A stretch of DNA of 64,000 bases from Schistosoma mansoni. Its lineage: Eukaryota > Platyhelminthes > Trematoda > Strigeidida > Schistosomatidae. The stretch is from the NCBI RefSeq assembly GCF_000237925.1, contig NW_017386066.1, positions 372,001 to 436,000 on the forward strand, written 5' to 3'. This document shows, piece after piece, positions 43,001-54,500 of this stretch. The notes under the pieces were generated by a model, which did no database searches, had not been told where the DNA came from, and saw nothing but the letters and a program-made list of their open reading frames with translations. Numbering within the stretch: position 1 is the stretch's first letter; each line of letters begins with the position of its first letter. The translations under genes were made by a program, and so were the position numbers.

Positions 43001-46000
43001 GATTTTTGAGGACCTAAAGGGATATTTTGAATAACGAAAACCAGATTGAAATTTATAAAGCGTGTTCAAGATACACACTATCAATTCTTGGCAACACTAG
43101 CATGGTGCAAACATTGAATGCCAACAATCCTTCAAAGATAACGACTGAACATAGAGTTATGAGACATCCTTAACTCGAAGAGGTTAAGCTTCCCAACCAT
43201 ACAGGCAAAACTGTTCTCACTAACGCATTGCGTAGATTATATACCAGAAACTTACTTAGTATGTAAGAAGTTTCAAGATTGTTTTCTTGATACCATTTTC
43301 GTTGTCAGGATAAAACTACCGAAATTCATTAAATACTTTGCCAAATAATATAAGCCGATAATATCAATGAATCCACTTTTACAATACTTACCCAAATTGT
43401 TGATCGAAATAATTTTTCTCCAATCTAGAACGTGATTCTTTACCAGACCATAATTCAACAGGATTAGTAGTAACTTGAAGAAATGCTAAACCACCTGAAA
43501 GCCCCAGTATAACACCCAATGAAACAAATAATACACTAATTGGATGACGAGCAATTAATCTTCCATGTAACGCGAACATCTAACAAAATCGGTGAATTAT
43601 TTTTTGAAAAATAAAAATGATAAGTGATGATGATAAAATTGTCCACTAAATTTTATTTTAAAAAGGATTTTTCTTCAAAAACGAAGGAAAATATTTGTTA
43701 TATAGAATGGCAATTTGGACCGATGCATATATGTGCCTGGTCCTACGTTGTAGCTGACTGACGTATAAAATGATCAAAATGTATCAAACTGTATGATATA
43801 ATAATGAAAGAGGAGAATAAGACCTGAATATCAAGCACAACACTACAGAAAAATAGACGGAGAAGGCCTTTTACAATGGATTGACATCTGATAAACACCC
43901 TATAAATGATTTGTTACCGACTAATGAACAATATTCTGTAATAATGACAGATTTTCACTAAGTTATGATGTGATCATTAGTCTAAGTGACGCGTCATCAT
44001 ATGCACTGTGTTGAGATCCCTATGGGAACAGAACCTGTGTCACTCAGTTCTACAATATGAGACGTTACCACTGCGCTATTCCGGTGGCGATTGACCTATA
44101 GGATTCTAACAGCGCTAAATGATTAGATAAGCATGACATTTGTCAGCGACCAATCGATTACAGGTATCTCATTCCTACAAGTCATTCGCCACCCAAATAG
44201 CTCAGTGGTAACGTCTTACATTATGTAACTAGGTGACCACGGTTCGAATTCCATGAGGTAGTAGCAGTTGCACAAAGACTGTAGTTACGCCTTGTAGACA
44301 AGTATTAACTAGTTATCTATTTATTTATTTGAACATTAGATATATATGCGCCACATAAAAAATTGTCATTTCATTTAATTGTGTGATGGCTATGATACTG
44401 CCCGGATGCCCAGACCGAAGCAGATGATTTTTCTAGAGGACCACACCTGGAGCATTCGACCTAAAAGTATGATCCACAAGGCAGTGGAGCATCGTAAGGA
44501 GATGCAGTCCCATGGTAGCCAGTGACCGGCGATTGGTTCATACGCCATTTGTCCCCACAGGATACTGGAGCCCATGTTCACCATTAGTTTGGAATTGTGG
44601 TTTTCCAACTCCCCTAGGTGAACTTTCCGTGTCCAACAACCCGGTTCAAGCGCCGAACATTCGCTTTTCGTCCTCTCAATTTCGTAAACAACACCCGTGG
44701 TGCAAGAATGCAGTGAGTAGGACTTCCCTGGCAGGGGCTGTATACGTGTGGCTGTGTGAGAGCATTTCGAGAGGGCCGGCCCTCCCCACTCTCGGCCGTA
44801 CCAAGGCACTTGGGGGCTATTAACTAGTAAGAGGACCTCCAACCACTCAAAATACTATTCACTATTTCACATTATCGATTTTAACATCTCATAGAGCTGT
44901 AGTACGCTGGTTTAGGCATTTCCCTTGCAACCAATCGAATCATCCTAACATCACTTATTCTTGTTACAAAAATCGAATCACAACTATGGATACAACTTGG
45001 CCACATATTAATTAATGAAACAAGCTTATTTTCAAAAAGTCAACGAAATTATTTATGTCTGCTAAAGAGCTCCGATGCATAACATAGTTGTTGGAAGATC
45101 AATTACATTATTTGTCGAAAACCTGTACTGATAAACCGTAAATTCCGTAATGTTTCAGCGATAACATGGATAGAAGGAATGTATTTGACAAAAAGAGTGC
45201 AATGTGCCATGAAGGTGAATATATACGCTGTTGAAAAAATAGAACGAAACACCTGTTTCAATGTTGTTACTTTATTTCGACTGGCTTTCTGACTCTCTCT
45301 AGATAACGAATTAATTCCTAAAGAATAACATTTTGGTAATTAACTAACATACCTTCGTCAGCATTTCATTAAAATAAGCTGTCAAGCGGGCCAACAAACA
45401 AATTCTACCTTCCGGTTGACTTTCACTTCGAGTTTGATGTTGTTGTTGTTGATGTATAAGATGTTCTCTATCCGATTCTGGTGCACAACAACTGCTAATC
45501 GATGCGCTATTATAACCGTAAACAAGTTTTGTAATTTGATATGTACCAAAACCAATTGTCAGTATTGAGAAAACAATATAACCACTGAATAGCCAAACAT
45601 CGATACCTAAAAAATTTATTTTAATATTAAATGAAAAAAGCAAATCATAAGATTATTGAAGATAAAGTTTATTTAACTTTCTACAACCAACTTGATTTCT
45701 ATAATTTGAGTGCTAATAACAAGTTAACAGACTATCAAGTTATGATGACTTTATGCATCATCAGCATTATGATCAACTTCGAAGTGTTCATAAATGTGCA
45801 TTGAATCGAGCTGTCATACTTTAACAGTACAATGAAAAGAAATAAATCCGACAATTTTCGAAAGAGACTAAAATAACAGAGCAGCAGTAATAAGTAGAAA
45901 GAGTAAACATTGAGAATGTGACTTTAAAAGACAGAATGGAAGGGTAGATATTACAATGAGCGGTGTCCGAGATCTGATATTGATACACAAAGTGCTACGT

Positions 46001-49000
46001 GCTAACCCTCCCCCCAACCTGGCAAAGTGAGCGAGAATATGAGAGTAGAAGAGAGTCTATTGGGCCATCGAATAATATGCATAAATATTGTTATATCTCG
46101 AACTTGGATTCTTAGTATGTCGCGTATAACTTGAGCACTCGAACGCTAGAACCTTCCCAAGTCGCATAGTGAGAAGATAGAAGACAAGTGGAAGGAATGT
46201 TATTCTAAACAGTGTCAATTATGGTGCAAAACTGTCCGGTACTTATAGTTTTTAGTAAAAACGAAATCATCACTATAGTTATCCTATCCTGAGATGCTTG
46301 ATGCTAATTACGATTTCCTCGATAAACGAACGAAGGTCAGTGACACTATAGGCTAATTTAATCCGTTGTCCCAGGCCCCGCTAACTAGAATGAGAAGTCC
46401 AAGGCGAAGTAGGGGGAAATATATTCCGTAAGCAGCCGAAGTACAAGTAATCGCAATAGGAAGAAATCAAACCTATATAAACAGTATAAAGTTGTCCTTG
46501 GGAAGCATTATTTATTTATTTAAACACATATATATTGGTACAAAAGGGCACCAGATACATATGCGCCACACAAAATAATGAAAGTAGGAAGAGAAAGGAT
46601 GAAAAGATAAGGCGGACTAAAATGTACAACCAGAAGACTCTTTCAGTTAAGAAAGTTAGAACCGCTCTTTATGTAGAAAGTAAAAGAAGGTTGCAGCAGG
46701 ATCGCCACTGGCTTCTATTCTGAGCTATATCCGATAACGTCTCTAGCCACTGTGTTGCACCATCTCTCGGACCCCAGCCAGGGAGTCGTGAAGGACCAAC
46801 AGAAGCTAGCCCTTTGCAGCTTTCTTTCATGCCACGACACCATGTCATACACTGACCTCCTCTCCGCTTTTTCCAACCAGTCCCAGAGTCGGCAAATAAT
46901 GCACGGCGTGGAAGTCTCTGGGACGACATTCGTAGAACATGTCCAAGCCACCGAAGTCGGTGTTTCAAGATGGTGACACCAATTGAATTATCGTCTCTGC
47001 GCCCGAACACACGATGCCGAACCTCTGCATTACTAACATGGTGTTGCCACTGGATGTCAGCAATCCTTCGGAGACAACGATGATCGAACACAGAGAGACG
47101 TCTAACATCCTCAACTCGGAGAGGCCAGGTTTCACAAGCATAGAGCAAAACTGCTCTCACCGACGCGTTGTAGATCCGACCTTTTACAGACAGACTAACA
47201 TCACGAAGGCGCCAAAGATGGCCCAGATTGGTATAAGCCGCTCTGGCTTTCCTTATACGTGCATCAATCTCATCACTCACGCCACCACCAGCACTTATAT
47301 AGCTACCTAGATACACGAACTTCTCAACTACTTCAATCTGCTCACCATCCAAGGTGAGTACAGGATGAGAATCCTGCCAGTCTTGTAGGAGTACTTTGTA
47401 CTTGGAAGGTGCAAAGCACATGCCGTACCTGCGGACACTGATTGCCGACTGACTAAGTGCTGATTGCATGCCTTGGGCATTATCGCACAGTAAGACAATA
47501 TCATCCGCATACTCAAGGTCGAGGAGTCGTTCTCCAGGCAACATATCCACACCGCCATTACTTACATCCATCAGAGCTGTTTCCAGGATGTCGTCGATGG
47601 CAAAGTTGAAGAGGAATGGTGAGATCGGGCAACCCTGCCTAACCCCACTGCTCGAATGGAACAAGGGAGAAAGGTGGTTGTATGCCTTCACTCTGCCTGA
47701 GGTGTTCGTATATAGGGCCTTTAAGATGTCAATGAACTGCGATAAGTATGACGGTGTTCTAACATTTGGCGGAGGGTGAAGATGTGATCAATGCATCCTC
47801 GACCAGAACGAAAACCAGCCTGCTCCTCGCGAGTCAATCGTTCTCGGGTTTTAAACAACCTACGAAGAATGACAGAAGCCAATAGTTTGGACGCAATCAG
47901 AAGTAGACTTATCCCCCCATGGTTGTTACAGGAACAACGTGAACCCTTTTTAAAGATAGGGACGACTATCGACTCATTCTATGATGTTGGAACACTTTCT
48001 TGCTCCCAAACCTTTGCAAACAACACAGTCAGTTCCTTAGCCAGAAAGTCACCACCATCTTTAAAAAGAGCCGGAGGTAAGTCATCTGGGCCAGGTGATT
48101 TGTAGCGCTTCAAGAGTTGGAGTTCCTTGCGGACTTCCGCCTCGTTTGGTGGATCAGTCGTCACCGGCCATGGGGGGCAGGATAAACTGGTCGATGTTGC
48201 CGGAGCAGCAGGCCAGTTGAACTGCCCTTCGAAAAATTCCGCCCATCGTCCAAGACGTCGAGAGATGTTAGTGATTGGCATCCCATCATCCTCGTAGATT
48301 GTTTCACTCACACCAGACTTCTTGCTGCCAGTGGCTCGGATGAGTTGGAAGAGCTTCCGGCAGTTACCAGATGCAGCTGCTGCTTCCATCTCATTAGCAC
48401 GCTCCGACCACCAAGCTTCTCAGTCCTTACGCCTAGCCTAGAGGCTAGCTCCTCTCGATACTTACTTGCAACAGAAGTTGCAGCCAGCTTACTAACATCG
48501 ATCCGTTGGTGGTGGTCAATCCTTCGGCCACTGAAAAGTAAGGTGAGATTGGCGCAGACCAGGGCATGATCAGACTCCAGATAGGTACTCCAAAAGGAGC
48601 GGCAGTCTTGTACACAACCACGCCAGCGGTAGCTGATCGCGATGTGATCAATCTGAGTCCAGGCTTGAGATGCAGAGGGAGGACGCCAGGTGGCACACCG
48701 GCGATGACTGTGCCGGAAGTTAGTGCTAGCCAGAAACAGGTTGTGGTCTGTGCACAGTTGCAGCAAACGGTCCCCGTTATCTGTCCTGCGACCAACAAGT
48801 CCCCATAGGCCACCTAAACGACTCTCTTCTGTGCCTAGACGTCTCCGGCTAATACTACAATATCTGTCGAACGCGCTTTCTGGAGAAGAACTGTTAACTG
48901 GTGGTAAAACTCATCCTTGATTGCATCCGGGCTGCAATCTGTCGGGACATAGGCGGAGATGACGAAAAGACACCGTTTCTCACGCCGGTTTCTTCTCACT

Positions 49001-51502
49001 TTGATGGAACTTTCTAATCTAACAGCACATAACCGACTGTTAATGGGGATCCAATCGATTAGTGCTGCCTCAGCCCTAGCGCTTAGTGCAACACCAACGC
49101 CTGCAAGACCAGACGAAGATGCCACAGAGTCCCCGGATAAGCGCACGTGAAACAAGCTTTTCGAAGAGACAGATGGAGAGCGAATTTGTAGTACTTCACT
49201 AGAGTCTTGAATACGGGTCTCGGATAGACAGCAAACATCAACATGGACTTTCTAAAGACATAGCCAGCCCCATCTGTTGTCCGATCTGCATTAGTGTGCG
49301 AACGTTGAAGGAAGCCAGCTTGAACGGTGTACGCGGTTTCAGAAAGACTGCTTCAGTATTCATAATCGGTGGAAGCATTCACTTTCAACCAGACAGTGAC
49401 TGGAGATCGTTTAGATAGGACAGAGTTTCCACCATGGGCGAGCTACTGCATAAGTTGGAAAGGAAGGATACACAATTTGAGAATAAAGGGAGTGAAAAAG
49501 CGACGTAGTAAATAATAGTAATAATAATAATAATGGTAATAATAATAATAGTGTAAATTGTCTTGCTTCTAGTGTGAGCGAGAATAGTATCGTCAATAGA
49601 ATTCATCATTTCATTTATTTGTGTGTGGGCTGTGATACTGCCCGGGTGCTCAAACCGAAGCAGGTGGGAAGCATTACAAAATAGCACACTAAAAAAATAC
49701 AACGGACCAATATCGTTTAAGATATTTCCAAGTGGGAAATACGACTCGAAGGTGAAAGGAGCGCTTTTGGCGCAAAAACGAGGAAATTCAAATTTTCAAA
49801 ATAAAATTACAAAAATAAGTCATTTACCAAGTAAGTTCTGGGGATTTAACATCCCCAACACATCCGCACACAGGGGGTTATTAGCATCTGTCCAACAGAG
49901 AAACTACGCGTAGTGATTCTGGAATATTCTTCCAAAAGCTGATTGGATGGAATATGTTTAGCTCCTTCCGAGCTCCTTCCTCAAGTTCACCTCTGGACCA
50001 TCCTCACACCTCCCCCTTTAAAGTCTCTTGTGTAAGACTTTTTTCTCGGATCAACCTGAAACGTGGTTACCGCATTTCTCTTGCGGCTCATCACTCTTGA
50101 AGGTTGTCCCGCTTTGCTCTTTCGTCTTTTATATCTTCCACGTTCGTTCTGCTTAGGGCTTTTTTGGAATGAATCCACGAGCATTTGAAACGGGAGGCGA
50201 CTTTGTGTGATCAATGTTCTGCCATCCCTTTGAATTTGATATATATGTTTTATACACGTTTCAACATTTCTCTGGACTAAGTACAGTACATTTCCAACCC
50301 GAAGTTCTATAACACCTGGTTCCCACTTCCTGTTACCTTGATACGTTTTGACAAGTACCCTTTCGCCCACCTGGAAGCTGCGAGTGACCGTCCGATACTC
50401 GTTCGTAGGTTTATTTGTCTTGCTGGGCGGCAACATACTATTAAAGACTGTCCTAATTTTCCTTCCGAACGTACACTCGGCTGGTGACTTTCCTTCTGGT
50501 ACTGCCGGATTGGGGGTAACTCTGTAAGACATTAAGAGTTTACTGATCAATTGTTCTAGAATACCCTCTCCTCCCCCAGTTCTTCCGTGAACACTTGACT
50601 ATGTTTCGCCAAAAAGACGTTCCTGAGGTTCTTCTCCGCTGGTTCGTTAGTAGTTACGCAACTGCATAAATGATAACTAGAGTGGTTTGCTAGCTGAAGT
50701 GTTTCTATTAGATCTAGACTCTATGTGAGATATAATGTTGCATTCGTCTTTGCATTTCCTTTTGAAACTGTACAACATACCTCTCCAATAATATTTTATT
50801 TCCCTGTAGATGCACTATGGGCTAACTGGGTTGTTGGGAGCACCTGAGAATTTCCAAAATGCTTCCAGGTTCTTCTGCTAATGAGTGTGATGTCGGAAGC
50901 AGTGCCAAGTTGCAGACAGGCACGGTGCGGACAATTTGAATACTTATATCGGTCACCGAATGACTGCTTCTCTTTGGGCGTCAAATCTAACTACTTTTGC
51001 AAATAATTTAGATCAATGATAAAAATTATTCATAGAATTTAGTTCACAAAAAAAACATACCAAAGATTTTTGTCGGTTCACTAGGCTGTGGTGGTAAATC
51101 CGGTGGTTCTGATGAACACGCACTTGAACAATCCATACATGAACAAGCTGGACCACCAGGATCACTAGCACGTTTCGGAACACGTTGATTACATTGATAA
51201 GCCAACGAATCAAATGGCCGAATAGTTTGAGAATTTTTGTAAATTAACGAATTGACAACATTAAATCGAATGTCAAATGGACTACGACCACCATCAGTTG
51301 ATTTACCAAGGTTCTCTAATAATAATTCACGTGTACAATCAGCAGTGCCGCACATCAAACTTATTGCACGATTACTACCAAATGTAACTTCCTGTCAAAA
51401 GATTTTTTTAAAAATGTGATGGTTTCATTCAGTGAAAGGACTACTATTGCTTTTGGTAAGCGAATAAATGATTCGTCGATTCGTGAAGGTTTATATGATA
51501 AG

Positions 51503-51541
<39 letters not shown>

Positions 51542-54500
51542 AACGGTTTTAATCGATGCTGAGTTCAAGTTTCAATGTGAACATCAACACTAGGATGCAG
51601 GTACATTTAATTGATGATTCCCGAATAAGACGAAATGTCTGCAATAAATTACACTGCTAACCAAAGCTCGAATGTGCAAGAATATATCATATTTCTCCGG
51701 GAGTTTTGGAAAACTATGAAAAATGTGTTCTCCATGACATGGGATTTACATAGTTCCGTATCTAGCGGTAAACTACACCTGTAACCTCATATGAAACACA
51801 CGTTGCTAATGTTATATTATGAAGTTAAGACCATTAACAACAATAGGGTAAAGAAAAACAACTTATAGCACATCAGTCATATTTTTTAACTAGATTTTGA
51901 AGTAGAACTAACATTAGAACCACTTAATATCACGAAATATGGTTTATCAATGATAACTCCAAGTTGGTTACTTCCAAAATAAATACTGGAAATAACCCTA
52001 CAACATTTTGCTGGATGTTTCACACCACCATCCAAACTACCCACTATAATGTACAACTTGACCACACAATAATTATTGTGGAGCTCAACTAACCTATTCA
52101 CATATAATCACTATTTCTAAGGTAAATTACTGGATATAACTTCTTTCCAGTCGCCTACAGTACAAGTTTTATGTACTTAAATGGAAGAAAAAAAATTCCC
52201 AATTTCAATCAATTCTACATGATTAAATTTATCGCGAAATTCGGTAAAATAATAAGTAACAATGATATAACACAATAAAAAGTGATCGTAATGTCATACT
52301 GTTCTGAATTATAACAAGATAAAGACGTCATAACAAGTTGAACAGATTACATTAATCGTATTACTTTCCGAAACTAGTCTAGTTAATGACTAACGGTGTC
52401 ATTTCGCCAAGCCATCGCACTAAGACAAAACCCCATCAGAATGATTATTTTGTAGGATAAACAAATATCAAGTTCAGTTTTAAGGATTCCTTTTAATAGG
52501 TTTTCCATGGTGGTCTAGCTTCAATTGACTCATGATTTCAACTATGAAAAATAATGAAATCTCCACGAAACCCCTTGTGATTATAATCATATGCTCACTA
52601 GTGGCTGACTTCAAGATACATGTCCTGGAGTTCTATTGGGAAACAGTGACCAATGGAGTTCAACCAGGTCTGTTGTGAGATATCAACTCACTGAAGACAA
52701 CTGGTGAACGGTTGCTCAAACTTCGTGGATTGGTTGAAGTTAGACATTTCAACCATGAAAAACCCCTTCTGAGTATTCTTATTTATTTATTGATTTGAAC
52801 ACATAAATATTGGTACAAGGGGGCACCAGATATATATGCACCACACCTGTAAAAATGTTATATTTAGAATTAAAATCCATTTGTACCTTATTGAAAAATC
52901 TATAGAACAAGCTGATTATGTATATTTCTAGTTAATTAAATCAGTGAATTAATTGGTAAGAAAAATGACTTTGAAATGTGATTCGGTTATAAAACGGTTT
53001 CTAACTTCAAGAAGTGGGTCAAGGATCGTATTTGGCGGAAATCTTCTTGGAGGCAACAAAGTTCTGTGAAAGAAGTTGAAAGGCTGGCCTAAATAGTACC
53101 CAATAAGATTTAATTAACTATTTAGGGAATATCAAGACTGCTACTCAATGATATTTATTTCCTAATATTCACAGAGTATGGTTCATAATATCTATGTATT
53201 TAAACAAATACACCATTGACAGTACACTGAGGTCCAAAACCAGTTTAAACAGGACAACTCGACCTCTAAAATACTTGAATCAAACGACCAGTGTTTTATA
53301 TTACAAAGCTTATGAGCTTGAGAATTGAATAACTACTAAATCGTAAACCATGGACTACCATAGTCATTTTATGTGTATGTTGTTTAGCAATCCTTTAAAA
53401 AAATGCCTCCGAAGTCGATCATCATAATCATCATATTTTTATGTAAATAAATATTTTCAATTTTAAATATTATATTACCTTACAACTATTGAAAAATGTA
53501 TCAGCCATATGATCGGTCAATGTGTACGTAATCGATTCAACCAATTTCCCTTTAATGGTAGGCTCAATAAACAGTGCTTGATTTGGATCACAAGTCATAG
53601 CACAAAAAAGCAGTCGAAAATTAGCGAAACATGCTGGGCATCTAAAAAATTTTCAAAATTATTAAAATCACTTTACTAGTAAATCAAGAAGAAAATGGAT
53701 GATAATAAGGTAGGATTAATTACGGCAAAAAAACATCACGCCAATAAAACCTAAAAGTACTGGTTAGACTGTAATATTAGCATTGTTTACAGTTATTTCA
53801 GTACACATAAAAGTGTTACGAAAACAGCTGTTGATTTATAGACAATATAAAGCCTAGTACAAATGCATATCGGCTTAAGTTGTAACTGAAAACAGAAATA
53901 AAGCTGTAAATAGATAGCTCTGTATGGCAAATATTTTCATAGGAAAGTAAAAACATACGAACATGTCTCTTAGCATTGATAATGCAACTAACTATTCGGG
54001 ATTATAACTGGGACTATAGTTCAACAATCTACTATTTCAAAATTATGGACACAAATTTAAAGAAAAAAGGAAATGAAGTGATAAAAACTAGAAAAGGTGA
54101 TGACAGTAGGAGAGAGACATTTTAAATTGAGAACTATTAAGACACGACTTATCTAGTCTACTATTATTTAAGCAAATTTCTTAACCTATGCTGACATTTC
54201 CTATAGTATAGTTTTTTTTTCAACCATTCGCGGTTTTGTGTTTTCTTTAGGAACTACTCAAATATTACCAACATCGATGATTTGACCACTAGTGTCACAA
54301 ATTAACGAAAAATATTATTTAAATGATCTGAAGTGCTTTGATCTGCCTTACTCTGAGTACATAGCTAAAGACGCCACGCCTAAATACATGAAAAATGGTC
54401 AGATATTCCCCTTACTACGTACTTAGGACAATTTTCAGTTCAATAAAAGTGGTATCCAACGAAAGCTAATTTGGTTGTCGTAATCTTAACTAGCATTGCG

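Larger units (their letters stand above)
46200..50990 (-). mobile_element. Ty3/gypsy-type fossil, pol remnants and 3' LTR, interrupted by a LINE
   Basis: Minus sense. A protease-like segment (about 50800-50984) is followed by the integrase end ([51 protein letters not shown]). A polypurine tract (AAAGGGGGAGG, about 50010) and an LTR beginning TGTGAGGATGG at about 50008 come next. The LTR runs to 49666, then resumes left of the LINE at 46510. Left border is approximate. Clearly broken and internally deleted; older than the LINE inside it. Confidence 0.8.

Noticed and set aside
42400-43250. Extra NPC1 exon or conserved element in intron 6
   Set aside because: Exons 6 and 7 join in phase without loss relative to human NPC1, so no exon is needed, and no conserved motif is visible.
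44390-44842. 150-codon frame across family A (similar long frames in other copies)
   Set aside because: Family A copies have long frames by chance of composition; frames differ between copies and no protein family is recognisable.
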